Source: Guillardia theta CCMP2712
Taxonomy: Eukaryota > Cryptophyceae > Pyrenomonadales > Geminigeraceae
Length of the DNA stretch: 64,000 nucleotides
Direction of reading: 5' to 3'
NCBI RefSeq assembly: GCF_000315625.1
Contig: NW_005434653.1
Span: forward strand, 416,417-480,416
In this document: positions 1 through 15,795 of the stretch, piece after piece
Position numbering within the stretch: the stretch's first letter is position 1
Layout: each line of letters begins with the position of its first letter
Made by a program: the position numbers and the translations under genes
The notes under the pieces: model-generated
Told to the model about the DNA's origin: nothing
Seen by the model: only the letters and a program-made list of their open reading frames with translations
Databases searched by the model: none

Positions 1-1
1 T

Positions 2-247
2 GAGTCAACTTGCGCTTTCAAGCTGCTTGAGGGACTCGACAGGGAATATGATGAACTTCGCACTTTCACAGATGCTTGCTTGATCAAGGACGGAGTTACC
101 AGACCCTTGGCTCGAGATCTGTTTGGACATCCGCTTTTGAACTCTGCAGACCAGTCTGTGTTTGCACAGTGGGTTTCCAGAAGTTTGACAGAGCGGGGTT
201 GTGACATTCCTGATTCCCAGTGTCTTGAGGTTGATGGTTGGGCTTAG
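2..247 (+). CDS. 3'-terminal exon of an unrecognised gene (partial at left edge)
   Basis: The plus strand is open in frame 2 from the first bases of the window to TAG at 245-247, giving 81 residues with no start. The reading has normal protein composition: mixed charged and hydrophobic residues, few low-complexity runs, and stretches such as LLEGLDREYDELRTF and RPLARDLFGHPLLN that look helical. It ends in VDGWA. The opposite strand has an open frame over the same bases, but its composition is poorer (proline, serine and cysteine scattered). I do not recognise a family. The rest of the gene lies to the left of the window. Confidence 0.5.
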   Translation, partial: ESTCAFKLLEGLDREYDELRTFTDACLIKDGVTRPLARDLFGHPLLNSADQSVFAQWVSRSLTERGCDIPDSQCLEVDGWA

Positions 248-329
248 GAAGATTCTCATTTTCGTGCTTTGAGAGCTTTAGCTGATTTTGCATTTATGTT
301 ATTCATTACACTGTACTTTGTTTGTTACC

Positions 330-882
330 CAATGCTTGTGTGCTGTCGACGGTCACGTTTGCAAAGTGCGTCCCGGACTCCCGTCTGAGAGTCCGCGGCA
401 CTCAGTGACTTCGGCTGAGTCCCATTACGAGGATCGGACACGGTGTATGATCGGATGATCCGTGGCATGAGCCAAGTGCGCCGGGGGCTCCACGCACCGC
501 ACGCGGCTAGCGGCACCCCCGCGGGCCGGGGGCCGGCCGCCGCTCCTGTCGTAGACGGTGATTATTCTGCCAGAGCCCGGCGGGCTGATGACCATACTAG
601 TGACCAGTGACTTTAGTAGTGACTAGAATGGCACTGCAACTTAGCCTACTACGGTACATAGCGCCCCCCCCGCAGTGCTCAGCAGAGTAGCCTGCTACCC
701 CGCTATGGGCGCGGCCTACCCGGCCGCCAGCCCGGCTGGCATACGGTGACCCGGCCGCCCGGCGCAGCGCGGCCGCTTGAACGGTCACGCGGCGTCAGTC
801 TCGGCGATCGGACGGCCGCGGCGGCGGCGCTGGGCCCGGCGGCCCGGCGCTGAGTTGGTCCGGGCAGTGAAGGGGATGAGGG
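330..882. other. GC-rich island 1, no gene seen
   Basis: This stretch is strongly GC-rich and built from short palindromic or near-palindromic words (CCGGCC, GGGCCC, GATCGG, ACTAGTGACC, CAGTGAC) with no convincing reading frame. Four other islands of the same style occur near 6960-7340, 26270-26740, 31560-32450 and 44560-44830. It sits directly upstream of the ATG at 883, so it could include the promoter of the next gene. Alternatively it is a member of a dispersed repeat family. Confidence 0.4.
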
Positions 883-1583
883 ATGCAGTGGCCTTTCACA
901 ATGCACAGGATGATGCGTGAGTTGGGTGGGGTGCCGGCAGTAGCCGCGTTGGTCAGTGGGCTTCTCCTTGTCATGATGGTGATGTCCTTGAGACCGAGTC
1001 CCACTGAGAGGGTTCTGCTGGAACGAAAGCATGCTATGCCTACTATCTCCCGGCGATTGCGCTTCCAGGTATGAAGGAATTTTTAAGTACCTTGGCGTCA
1101 ATTCTTCGATGAAACTTGATGTCTGTGCTGAGTCATATGAAGATACGTTGTAATCATTGTTGTCTCTTGTTCTGCTCCAAGACTTTGAGCTCTACCTGTT
1201 GGCAGTCATGTGCGTCGTGTTGAAAACTCTCGATGCTCAATGGTGCATGATCCATTTTGACTTTCTCTCTCCAGAAATCAGCAAGGCTTGCATATTTAAA
1301 TAGTCCAGGTACTGAAAGCATTATGAACTTTGCAGAAGATTTGACATCCGATTGGTTTACAGTAGGAGCGAGGCAAACAGCACTTTGGGATTTCGAGGAG
1401 GGGGGGCCGACGGTGGCGGACGTAGCAGGAACAAACTACAACCCTGTTGTGCTCGACGACGCAGTACGTTTCGCTCTCTTGATTGTAACTTTCGATGAGA
1501 TACTGAACAGGTGTCAAGGAGAGGTTATCCGCCTCTCAACAGCGGCTGGGAGGAGTGGGGCTGTGGAGGGAGCGATAGCATGA
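883..1583 (+). CDS. Putative membrane-anchored protein, 5' exons
   Basis: The first exon, 883-1068, starts at ATG and encodes 62 residues with one hydrophobic helix (VAALVSGLLLVMMVMSL, about residues 20-36) after a short basic N-terminus. That fits a signal anchor. CAG|GTATGA at 1066-1074 is a good donor. The second exon starts after CCAG at 1274 and continues in frame with GARQTALWDFEEGGPTVADV, which weakly resembles the start of LamG/concanavalin-like domains (W-F-EG-G-T-DVAG pattern). That domain is only a suggestion. The second exon either ends at a GTGTCA donor near 1510 or reads through to TGA at 1581. Downstream exons are not resolved and the minus-strand FHA gene begins to overlap here. 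Confidence 0.35.
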
Positions 1584-3099
1584 TGAACGAATACCCTTGC
1601 TCGCACTATTACTATGATGACTGAGGCAGAGGCAGTTATAAGCAAGAGAATGTACATTAATGATTTGTTTTGCCGAAACCAAGGCTCCACATGCGAACTG
1701 CCGAAGTCCAAGATTAGAAGATGTCGGTCTGATCGCTGATCTTGGCAGTTCAGGACCAACGCGAATGCTGGTAGAGGCTAGTGCAAAGAATGAAATAACA
1801 ACGAACATTGAGATGAAAGTTTCAAGATCCATGGAGTAATCTAACACCCCACTTGCTCGTTGGGCTATCATGATATTCTCAAAAGAGCATGGACTCCCAT
1901 CTCTGTGTCGAAAGCTTCGCTCCGTGACCCCACCTGCTCGCACCCATTACTTGATAGTTGGTCTACCAAATTCAGAGAGCGCGCATCTGTCGTCAAGGAT
2001 CTCACCGCCAGCTTTTCGGCTATTCGCTTGAACGAAGAAGGCATGTTGGCAAATTCATCCGTCGTCTGTTCCTCGTCATTTCACCAGGCAGGCGAGCAAA
2101 GACGACAGAAGAAGAGGTTGTTAACAAGGCTTAAGACAAGAGAGAGGAGGGAATTGAGTTTCAGATGCGCATACCATTTCTCCAAATACTTTGTAACTTT
2201 GACTGTCGCTGACTCTTGCGGTTAACTGATGCAATTCAGTTTCGAAACCCTCACAACTCCTTTCACCACCTGGTCGAAAGTTATCTCCCCGTGTTTTACA
2301 TCGCGCAGGTATCCCTTCATAAGGCGAATCGCATCCGCCTGATCCACAACATCACCTTCCTCACAACACGTAAAACTGACGACTTACCTTGCTTCTTGCC
2401 TTGATTTCCTTGCCCTTGGGATCTCTGTCTGACACAGGATCCGCCACTCCGCTAAATTTCAGGAGGACATGTTTGACTTTCATCTGGCATGCAGGCATTT
2501 ACATGGGAAAAATCCTGCAGAGCCAAATCCTCTCACTGGGCCATCTGCCTTTTCCTTCTTCACGGGCTTCTCTGTGTCCCCGACCGTATCCCTTCCTCGC
2601 TTCGAGCTGCTCGCTGATTCAACCTGCAGGAATTTAGCACACTCAGCCTCCTACGGTCATAGTCCACAACATGGAACAGCGCGCCTCCATCCTTCGCACC
2701 CAATCGTACTTGATCCCCTCCCTGCAGCCTTGTCGGCTCCTCAGGCGAAATCCTCTTCACAAGATGATTGTTAGACACCACATCGCAAGAGGTTCTCCAG
2801 TTGCGAACCTTTCCGTTCAGGTAAGTGCCATGAGCAGAGGACTTGTCCATTATGTACACCTTGCCATCATCCTTTTTATTCGTCACATTTCCATGGACAG
2901 AACACTCCTCCTCAAACCTTCTTGTAAGCGATGATCGCATGCACCCTTGAGCATGTGGGGTAGCTCAATGTGCAATTAGCATCTGTGTTCGATCGCCCGA
3001 GGACGAGGTAGGGCCTGTAGCAAGCAAGGCACTTAGAGAGATCTTGCACAAGGTCTCAGCTCAGACCTTCCATCAAAGCGAATCGTTTTGGGTCCCTCG
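1536..3099 (-). CDS. FHA-domain protein with C-terminal membrane helix; apparent +1 frameshift
   Basis: Exons on the minus strand assemble an FHA phosphothreonine-binding domain. KTIRFDGR (ending 3067) splices over a 52-bp intron to PYLVLGRSNTD (from 3014), followed by CSRVHAIIAYK, then DGKVYIMDKSSAHGTYLNGK (ending 2809). A 54-bp intron (2755-2808) then joins to RISPEEPTRLQGGDQVRLGA. The canonical GR, SRxHA, GTxxNG and GDxVRLG positions are all present. Between IIAYKK and FEEECSVHG the frame shifts by one base and no GT-AG intron of normal size explains it. Downstream coding fragments include MKGYLRDVKHGEITFDQVV and a segment around 1930-2080, ending with a hydrophobic helix near 1760-1850 (FISMFVVISFFALAS). 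FHA plus helical region plus a tail anchor recalls SLMAP-like proteins. The 5' end is not resolved. Confidence 0.5.
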
Positions 3100-3264
3100 C
3101 TGCCCGGTTCCAAGTTTTAGTGCGAGTTAGGACAACGTGGAGTATTGGTTGCATGCATCACTGTATCTCCAGCTAATCATGATCTATCTTCCACTTTCAT
3201 CTCTGTCTTTTTTGCCGTTGCTATGGCTTTGACTGTATTTCTTGCTCAATAACCTTCACATTTC

Positions 3265-3314
3265 AAGTAGCACTGAATTGTCAAGAGGATCCTCTTGACA
3301 ATTCAGTGCTACTT
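3265..3314. repeat. Perfect 50-bp palindrome
   Basis: Arms of 25 bp (3265-3289 and 3290-3314) are exact reverse complements with no spacer. The centre is GGATCC. The flanking bases (C at 3264 and C at 3315) do not pair. No coding exon is assigned here. It lies in the region upstream of the FHA gene. Confidence 0.95.
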
Positions 3315-4073
3315 CGCTCCAAATACAACCTGTCTTTATAAGACGTATTCCTCTCTTCTACCCTCCTTCATTCTGCTCTCACCCAATCATCTCATCATGA
3401 CCCTATTTCATCGCCTTCAATTTTGACAAGGTGTGCAGGAGGGACAAGGATGGAGACGGGTAGAAGGGAAATCGTAGATGAGGTGAGAATGGCATGCGGA
3501 ACGAAGAGAAATGCTGAGGATAGAGATCCATTTATCCTAACTTCAGCTCTTACCTCAGCATGTTTGTCATCTGAAACTCGTCGTTCGGCGGCGCTACTGC
3601 CCATCCGGGCATGCCACCTGCTGCCATTGGATCCTTTCCTTCTTGATAGCCCTCTTCCCCGCTCCTGCCTCCCGGCAGGCCCGCGCATGTTTGCCGGGGC
3701 TCCAAACAACACTGCCGGCAGTGGGCCACTCCACCCACCCCACCCACCCCACCCACCCCACCCCACCCACCCTTTCATTGTAGGTGCCACCACACCCTAC
3801 CCCACCCCGACATTCTAATAAAAGTACCTTCAGAAAGGGGGTGCAATGGAATATTCCAGAGGATGATGAGATGGACCGGCGTGTGCAAAGGTGAGTTTGC
3901 ATTTTGTACCGGGGTGACCCGTTCGTTTCGTTTCAACTTGAAAATCAAGATAAACAATTTCAAGAGTATGGTTTTTATTTCAAATTTTACGAAGTGATGA
4001 GAAATTTTGAGAGGTGCAAAACGGGACATCAAAAGGGGTGGGGGTAGTGGGTGGAACCCCAAGAGACGCGGCA
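3315..4073. other. Intergenic DNA with CCCACCC tract
   Basis: No gene is supported. A C-rich direct repeat of CCACCC units lies at about 3728-3770 and further CCCACCCC words run to 3815. Similar CACCC/GGGGTG tracts recur in most intergenic regions of the window. An open frame across 3423-3818 encodes proline-histidine runs from this repeat and is not credible as a protein. Confidence 0.5.
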
Positions 4074-5614
4074 ATGTTCGAGTTTGTGGCGGCAGCACTT
4101 CAGGCGATTGGCAGCGACGGCCATGCAGTTCAGTTGGACTCAGCTGACTGCTCTTACTTCTCTTGCGACCACAGTGAGTTTTCTTGACAAAAAGCCTGCA
4201 GATATGCATGCATGTCTTTTCCACCCGTTACAAGTATTATGGCATAGAAGTGGAACAGAGGATTTTTGTTTGGGTCTTGTATCGTGTCCCGATGTTTGCA
4301 AGAAACCGTGTGACTGATTATTCTGACGTACCTTCAGGCAGCGACTATGTTGGCACCCTCTCGAATGGGGCAGATGACAAGCTGACCACCGACGGAGTGA
4401 TCTACCCTGCCTACAGCAGTGGAGCCCAGGATGCAGGAAGCAGTCAGCTGACTCTGGTTGATGATGGCAAGACTGCTTTGTATGAGCTCCCGGACAACAG
4501 CGCTGACTACGTTGGCACTCCTCCTGAGCCCTTGACTGGAGACGGAGTGATCTACCCTGCCTACGATCCGTCGTACTCGGCAGTGCCCAACGACGTCAAC
4601 GCTGCTTTGTATGAGCTCCCGGACAACAGCGCTGACTATGTCGGCACTCCTCCTGAGCCCTTGACTGGAGACGGAGTGATCTACCCTGCCTACGATCCGT
4701 CGTACTCGGCAGTGCCCAACGACGGCAACACTGCTTTGTATGAGCTCCCGGACAACAGCGCTGACTATGTCGGCACTCCTCCTGAGCCCTTGACTGGAGA
4801 CGGAGTGATCTACCCTGCCTACGATCCGTCGTACTCGGCAGTGCCCAACGACGGCAACGCTGCTTTGTATGAGCTCCCGGACAACAGTGGAGACTATGTC
4901 GGAAGCGATGGTTCCCTTCTTGGGGACGGAGTGATCTACCCTGCCCAGGTAACATCGGTCGCTCTCCTTGCTTCCTTGCTAATAGCATATTCAGGAGAAG
5001 GCTATCCCTGTCTCTATGCTCGCAGAATCTGCAAGCCATGATGGTGCCTATTATTGCGCTGACACCTCCGATCTTCCCGCCGACGCTCAATGCGGAACTG
5101 AGGTGGTTGATCCGGTACTTGGCCCAATGAACACATTCATCTGGTAATGTTCGTTGTCCCAGGTTCTCAAGCCGATCGAGTACCCTGTGGCTGCTGAATT
5201 GGCTGCTCCTGTTGTTACTGCGGTACCTGCCAAAGCCGGATCTCTCGCCAAACCGGCCCGTCCAACTCCAGGCCACTTTGTAATTTACGTCGAATCGAAA
5301 CTTCTTTGTGGTGACAACAAATCAGGTGCTCATGGCTCCAGCTGCTTTGTTTGGAGCTGCTGAGGCTACCATGAGCAAGCTCTCGGTGAGTTTTCAAGTT
5401 GCATCTGCTTACTACCATGGAAGGGTGTAGGTGTTCTCATGCAAAAGTTGCGCAGGACCCTAAGGAAACTCGTGGTTGGACCGAGTTGTTTGCGGAGAAG
5501 ACCACTGCAGCTGCGAATGCTGTTACACCTGTTGGAGGTTATATCCTAAAGTCTGCTCTAAAGGTCAACACTACTGTTTCTTTCGCGTCGGAGTAACATC
5601 GTGTGCAGGCTTAA
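4074..5614 (+). CDS. 43-residue tandem-repeat protein (373 aa, unrecognised)
   Basis: Predicted exons are 4074-4173, 4338-4948, 4995-5114, 5163-5279, 5326-5385, 5456-5563 and 5609-5614. All phases agree and five of the introns are 45-70 bp. The last codon pair GCT-TAA follows the final 45-bp intron. The protein starts MFEFVAAALQAIGSDG, then carries about three and a half copies of a 43-residue unit containing LYELPDNSADYVGTPPEPL and GDGVIYPAYDPSYSAVPND. A more diverged copy precedes them and related degenerate units follow. The tail is alanine- and valine-rich, ending KSALKA. There is no signal peptide or membrane helix. I do not recognise the family. The acidic, tyrosine- and proline-rich repeat suggests a structural or scaffold protein. 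Confidence 0.7.
4475..4990 (+). repeat. 129-bp coding tandem repeat
   Basis: The word GCTTTGTATGAGCTCCCGG recurs at 4475, 4604, 4733 and 4862, an exact 129-bp period (43 codons). The copies differ by only a few bases, for example GACGTCAAC versus GACGGCAAC. The last unit diverges after about 45 bp. The near-identity indicates recent expansion or homogenisation within the exon. Confidence 0.9.
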
Positions 5615-5986
5615 GTTCCTCGTCAACTCTATGGAACAGTTAAGTGAGGGGGATGGTTAAGCGTGCCTTGAAAAATGTGAAGGTGTGCGTTCCTTTTCTG
5701 TCGTAGGATGTTGTGAAACTGTTTCAAACAACGCCCTTCAATTATATACAAACGCATAAACGACAGCGATTGCTCAATCACAGTTTCACATGCTACATCC
5801 AAGTGTGCTGTCCCTGCATATGGTTCAAAGTCCATAGGCTGCTGTCAAACAAACCATCCATGTAGCAAGTACAACCGAGTATATGCACAGTCTAACTGTC
5901 ATCGAATAACCAAGAAGCTTCCAGAACATGGTCATGATTCATAACATGTGCTTGAAAATGAGGAAGCGAGATTCTAGACGTGGCAT

Positions 5987-6635
5987 TTATCTCCTGAACT
6001 TTCCAAAAATGTGCAGGAGAATAACGAAGGCAATGAAGAGCAAGGAGACGACAAGAACTGTCGTCGGGCCGCTGTGCAACGTGAAAGTCAATGCGGAGTA
6101 AAATAATGTGTGAAAAACAAGTGAATGGCATGGTTGTACTCACATTTTCAATCCCGCTGCGTCATCGGTGTAGTACCTCCAGATGCCTCCACCTCCACCT
6201 CCTCCACGATTGCCGCTTCCAGAGTATCTCTTCACAGCACCCCCGGTTCTGAACGTATTTGTCAGGAAGAAAGTTACTTTGGTCAGGTGCCGAAGTGGCA
6301 TTCGACAGACATATGGAAACAAACAACCTTCCCAACTTAGAATCAAGTAATGGTGCAATAGAGTCACAGAGATTTCATCATGTGAAGAGATGAACAGCAA
6401 TTGAAATAAACTTGCCGCAGCCATTCACACCTAACTGAGTACCAGTCGCCCCCTCACACCAACCGGCCTCCCTCACACAATCCCATATCCAATGCTCTGG
6501 ACATAGCAAGATCGGGAGCACGAATGAGAAGATCGTCGTTCAATACCTGTTGCCCTGCTTGGAGGGAGTGTTGCTGCTGTTTCCTCCTCCTCCTCCGCGC
6601 TTGCTCACAGCTGTTGATCCCGACCTGCTCTGCAT
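5987..6635 (-). CDS. SEC61B: Sec61 beta subunit of the ER translocon
   Basis: Predicted exons are complement(5987-6071, 6144-6248, 6547-6635), giving 92 residues, the usual size for Sec61 beta. The N-terminus starts MQSRSGSTAVSKRGGGGG and is glycine- and serine-rich and cytosolic. It is followed by the family hallmark GGGIWRYYTDDAAGLKIGP and a single C-terminal tail-anchor helix (VLVVSLLFIAFVILLHIFG) ending KFRR. Compare the animal pattern MWKFYTEDSPGLKVGP. The protein is a small tail-anchored subunit of the Sec61 channel for co-translational protein import into the ER. Both introns have clean GT-AG ends and phases match (AG|A, AT|C). No other family fits this combination. Confidence 0.95.
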
Positions 6636-7671
6636 CCTCGGCTTTGCCACGTCCACCCTACCCTACCCACCCCTCCTTTTGAGAATACTACCCCTCGAAT
6701 TTCCTGAACCCTAGAACATTCGTGCTCTAAGGTTCAAATCGAAATCTTCAACAGGGATCAGAGTGACACTACTTGATTTTTACTTGAGGCTCATAGCTGA
6801 TATTTCTTCTCTATGGTGCTATCCGTTGAGTACGAAACACCCACCCACCTTTTGATACGGGTTGTCACCCCCCACCTTCAATTTTTTTCATACACCCATC
6901 CATTGGAGGCCGCGCGTGCGTCTTTCTTGTTCCGTTACAATGTAACGGCATGATTCAAAGCTCGCCCGCCACTTGAAGTTCCTCCTGATTGTCCTCGTAC
7001 CGTGCTTTTTAACTTCACTTTGAGTAAAGTGAAGTTCGCATCATTGATATCCGATGCATCATATGCCTTCGCCGCCGCTGTCGGACTCCGAGCCGAGTCT
7101 GAGTCGGCGACCCCGGCGGCCCGGTCACCCCGTCCCGTTGCCAGGCCGGGGTGGGCATAGCGATGCGTCACTGAGTGTGGCAGGCCCCGCCGGGCTCCGA
7201 GCAGTGACCGGACTCGGGACTGTGACCAACTCCGGCAGCCGCTGGAGTCCGACTCACGGTTATCATTGTGAATATAACCTGCCAGGCGCCCTGGTACTGC
7301 GGTAGCCGGACGGTACCGCCGGGCCCGGCCGTGATCACTTACCATATGCTCACTGTGGAGGCTGGGTTTGAAATGGTGCAGCCTCAGTCCCTCAGATCCA
7401 CCAATTCTGTTCAAAACCGTATCAACAGAGTCTCGTGATGTCAATGCTGCTATGAATATCAGGCTATTGTGCTACATGTCTCTACCAGCACGACCAGATT
7501 TTCTGAAACGGCCTTGAATCACACATGGGTCTGGTTATACTTCAACCTGTTCTTCATAGAAAGGATGAAGTACGAGTCAGACACAAGGAAATATTGGCGT
7601 GTGGGTCTTCCATGTCGGATCCATAATTTCGACGGAAATTTAGAATTTTGAAATTTTATGTTTTGTGTCGT
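6636..7671. other. Intergenic DNA with CCC tracts and GC-rich island 2
   Basis: This holds the upstream regions of SEC61B and nothing that I can support as a gene. CCCACCC words lie at 6650-6690 and 6840-6900. A GC-rich island runs about 6960-7340, and the word CTTTGAGTAAA at 7018-7028 (reverse complement TTTACTCAAAG) lies in it. The same 11-mer occurs at the edge of three other islands. The last 200 bp before the next gene are AT-rich. Confidence 0.4.
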
Positions 7672-9621
7672 TTAGCTAATAAGAGGACTCTGTTTGTCCA
7701 GAAGCCTCTCCACGTCTACGAAGACGGCGCCATACTCGTTCTTTAACCTTTCAAGCTCTGCTATCAATGCGCTCCTCCTCGGCCCATGCTGAGAGTCGAT
7801 GGTGCTCTTCAGTCTAGCCCAGGCATCTTCAATGGCATCCTGGTATGGGTGCGTGTAGCTTATCTCAAACGTCGACGTGTTGAAATAATACGTCTTCCCA
7901 TCGATCTTCCCCGTCTGCGGAACCCAACCAGTCAAAGGATTTTGTTTGATGATTTCTTGTTTACGTTGCATTGCTTTTCTGCGAAAGAGCTCCTCTGACT
8001 TCTGACTTTGCAGCTCCATTTCTTTTCGGCACATCATAATCTTTCGCTCAAGTGTGGTGTACTTGGTCAAGAGATCAAGTTCGTCAGTCGCACATTCGCA
8101 AGCTACTGTCCATTGTGAGATCAGTTTCTTGTGATTGGCTCCCAATCGTTTGAGGGCTTTGTAGTGTCTCTGCGCAGCACTTGCCCGCATGCCTAGCCAT
8201 CGTCGATAGCACCTTTGGATGACCAGCGCGGCCTCCGGTAACGACTTGAGGAGCTTTCGAGCAATGCAAGATCGGAAAGCACATTGCAGAGTTCTGACTG
8301 CCTCGTACGATCTCGCCTTTTCGAAACTTTCTTCACAACCAAACATTCGAATCCTGTACTTCCAGATGTTGTACTGATCTTCCTGGCTCTTTATCATGTC
8401 CATGTGCTCTACCATTCGGATTCTGATCAGCTCTTTCACCTTGGCATGCTGAACATGTATCCTCTCCAGGTATCTTCTTTTTCGGAGCCACCGCCTCACA
8501 TGGCTTTGAAGTTTGTAGATGGTCTTTTCGAAATTTGTCATGGAATAAATCTGAATTTCTTCCAGGGGCTTTCGAAGTACGATCGACCCCATGCGCAAAG
8601 ACCGTCTTCCAGTGCTCTTGTCGTTGGAGGGCTGACTCCTGATTTCGCTGTCGGGGTTGAAATCTTCGTGGAGGAGCTCTAGAACTTGAGAGTGCGGGAA
8701 CGTTGGGGCTTCTCCTTCACTCTCGTACTTGGGATGGCTCGAAACTTCAGCAAGGTATTGATGCCTGTCGATGTACTCCATGTCGTTTGATGGAGACGTG
8801 GTCGACGACATAGCTTCCATCTGCTGCAGCTGGTTCAAGTCATCTTCAGAGATCTCGTATTGCAAAGTCCACTTTCCCTCCTGCAACGCGCTCCTTTCTA
8901 ATGATGGAGAAGGGCTCCTTACCCCAGACTTTAGGCTCTGCCGAAGAGTTTTTCCAAGGAGAGTCGTGGAGTTGACCAACGAGTCCATGTTCTCAACGTC
9001 AGAGCCGCAGATTTCACCCCACAGTCTAGAGATGTTTTTCCTTGATTCCAGCAGTGACGACACGGCCAGACGGACCTCCATCGACACGTTGGAACCTTGG
9101 TCGTTGGATATCAAGGTTTCCAGTTCATGGGCGACACGGGGCGAATTGCTATAGACCAGCTCGTCTGTCCTTGCCCCTCGTCCACCTCCATGTACTGATC
9201 GCTCCTTTCCTGTCCATGGTCTCGACCCTTTCTTCGGGGACATGCTGAGCCGCATGAAGCGTCTGGTATTCTCCCTCCTCACTTCATCCCGCTGCCTGGC
9301 TGAAACCGCTCTTCTCTGCCCATCACCATGTGATCGACGTGTCGCAATGACCCTACATATCCTCGTGTGCAGATTCGTCAGTATTTCATCTTCCAGCTTC
9401 CTTCTGGACTCTTCTCGCAGTCCGATATCTACTAGATCATGCTCGCCGCTCGGCAAATCATTTGTCATCATCCTCCTCACATCTGAATTTCTTTTTGCGA
9501 TCATGGTGGTGAGCATCTTCACGACGAAAGCATCGCTGACATCTCCTTGCGACAATGTTGCACTTCTGCTCAGTCTCTCCTGCATGGTCGGTTGTATGTA
9601 CGACAGTGGTGATGTGTTCAT
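7672..9621 (-). CDS. IQ-motif and WW-like domain protein (649 aa)
   Basis: A single long exon from ATG at 9621 to a stop at 7672. The first 350 residues are charged and serine-rich without a recognised domain. A basic helical segment follows with IQ-like motifs: KLQSHVRRWLRKRRYLERI, then LQCAFRSCIARKLLKSL and VIQRCYRRWLGMRASAAQR, which are expected calmodulin- or light-chain-binding sites. A coiled coil follows, then a WW-like module with W, YYFN and a closing P (GWVPQTGKIDGKTYYFNTST). The C-terminus is helical. IQ plus WW modules occur in several ciliary and cytoskeletal proteins of protists. The exact orthologue is not clear. The lack of introns is unusual for this window. Confidence 0.8.
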   Translation of the reverse strand: MNTSPLSYIQPTMQERLSRSATLSQGDVSDAFVVKMLTTMIAKRNSDVRRMMTNDLPSGEHDLVDIGLREESRRKLEDEILTNLHTRICRVIATRRSHGDGQRRAVSARQRDEVRRENTRRFMRLSMSPKKGSRPWTGKERSVHGGGRGARTDELVYSNSPRVAHELETLISNDQGSNVSMEVRLAVSSLLESRKNISRLWGEICGSDVENMDSLVNSTTLLGKTLRQSLKSGVRSPSPSLERSALQEGKWTLQYEISEDDLNQLQQMEAMSSTTSPSNDMEYIDRHQYLAEVSSHPKYESEGEAPTFPHSQVLELLHEDFNPDSEIRSQPSNDKSTGRRSLRMGSIVLRKPLEEIQIYSMTNFEKTIYKLQSHVRRWLRKRRYLERIHVQHAKVKELIRIRMVEHMDMIKSQEDQYNIWKYRIRMFGCEESFEKARSYEAVRTLQCAFRSCIARKLLKSLPEAALVIQRCYRRWLGMRASAAQRHYKALKRLGANHKKLISQWTVACECATDELDLLTKYTTLERKIMMCRKEMELQSQKSEELFRRKAMQRKQEIIKQNPLTGWVPQTGKIDGKTYYFNTSTFEISYTHPYQDAIEDAWARLKSTIDSQHGPRRSALIAELERLKNEYGAVFVDVERLLDKQSPLIS

Positions 9622-10446
9622 TCTCGGGGTTTGAAAGATGTCTCCTCAACAGTCTTAATCCCCCCAGCGCAGTGAAGGCTTCGCTACATTAAAGTTTGGA
9701 CTACGTTGCTCATATTGGCAAGCACTTCATGCCAAACTTCTCTTCACCATCAGAACACCATGCTCTGTTTGCGTTCTCTCCACCGCTTCCCTGCGGTTGA
9801 AGCATAGAGTAGGGGCTGAAAGGGCCCTCGGTACCCCTACCCCCCCTAACAAAGCATACTACCCCGACATTCATCGACCCATCAAACCCTCTGAGGCGGA
9901 GGCGCTGGGATTTCCCCGATAAAGATCATCCCGACATGGCGAAGAGGGGAGGAGAGGGAGGGAGGAGGAGGAGGGTCAAGGGGAGCGGAAAGAGGGAGAG
10001 CAAGAGTCAATGAAGAATGCGCACTTTGACAAAGAGAAACAGATACAGGGGAGCACGAAAGATCGAGCGAGCGTGAGATTAGGAGTGAGTGTTTATCTGG
10101 AAACAAGTTCTTGTTTCCGATTTTTTCATGGGTAAATGAGGAAAATTGTGGAAAATCGATCATGTTATTCTAAGTTTTAATGTTACATCTCATCGATGTC
10201 ATGGTTCTTCTCATGGATTTTCCTCCTCCTTCTTTGCACATCCCTTAGAACCCTTGTTTTCTCAATGCCTCCTATTTCTGATCCCATTTCTCGACCATTG
10301 TCCTTTCACCGCGTCAAGTCAAGTCTTTGCTGTCAACATCTCAACATGCTGGAAGATGAGAGTGGCTCAAAAACTGACATGTTTCTTGCAGGAATGTCAA
10401 ACACCCGAACACACACAGTCTTCTAGCCGACCAGCTCTCAGAAGCC
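9622..10446. other. Divergent intergenic region
   Basis: This separates the minus-strand IQ/WW gene from the plus-strand anoctamin-like gene and should contain both promoters. A GAGG-rich purine stretch lies at about 9940-10000. No RNA gene or conserved motif was recognised. Confidence 0.4.
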
Positions 10447-15702
<5,256 letters not shown>

Positions 15703-15795
15703 TATCTTGCGATAAACGGATCCCCCTCTACTTCTCCTCCTCCTATTCCTCCTTTGCCCTCTACTCCTCCCCCCCCCCCCTTCCCTGCTGTCTCC

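Noticed and set aside
3423-3818. Plus-strand frame with proline-histidine repeats
   Set aside because: Its repeats come from the CCACCC tract, and no domain or splice support is seen.
4475-4990. Possible CRISPR-like array
   Set aside because: The 129-bp units are contiguous, in frame and part of a spliced eukaryotic gene; there are no spacers.
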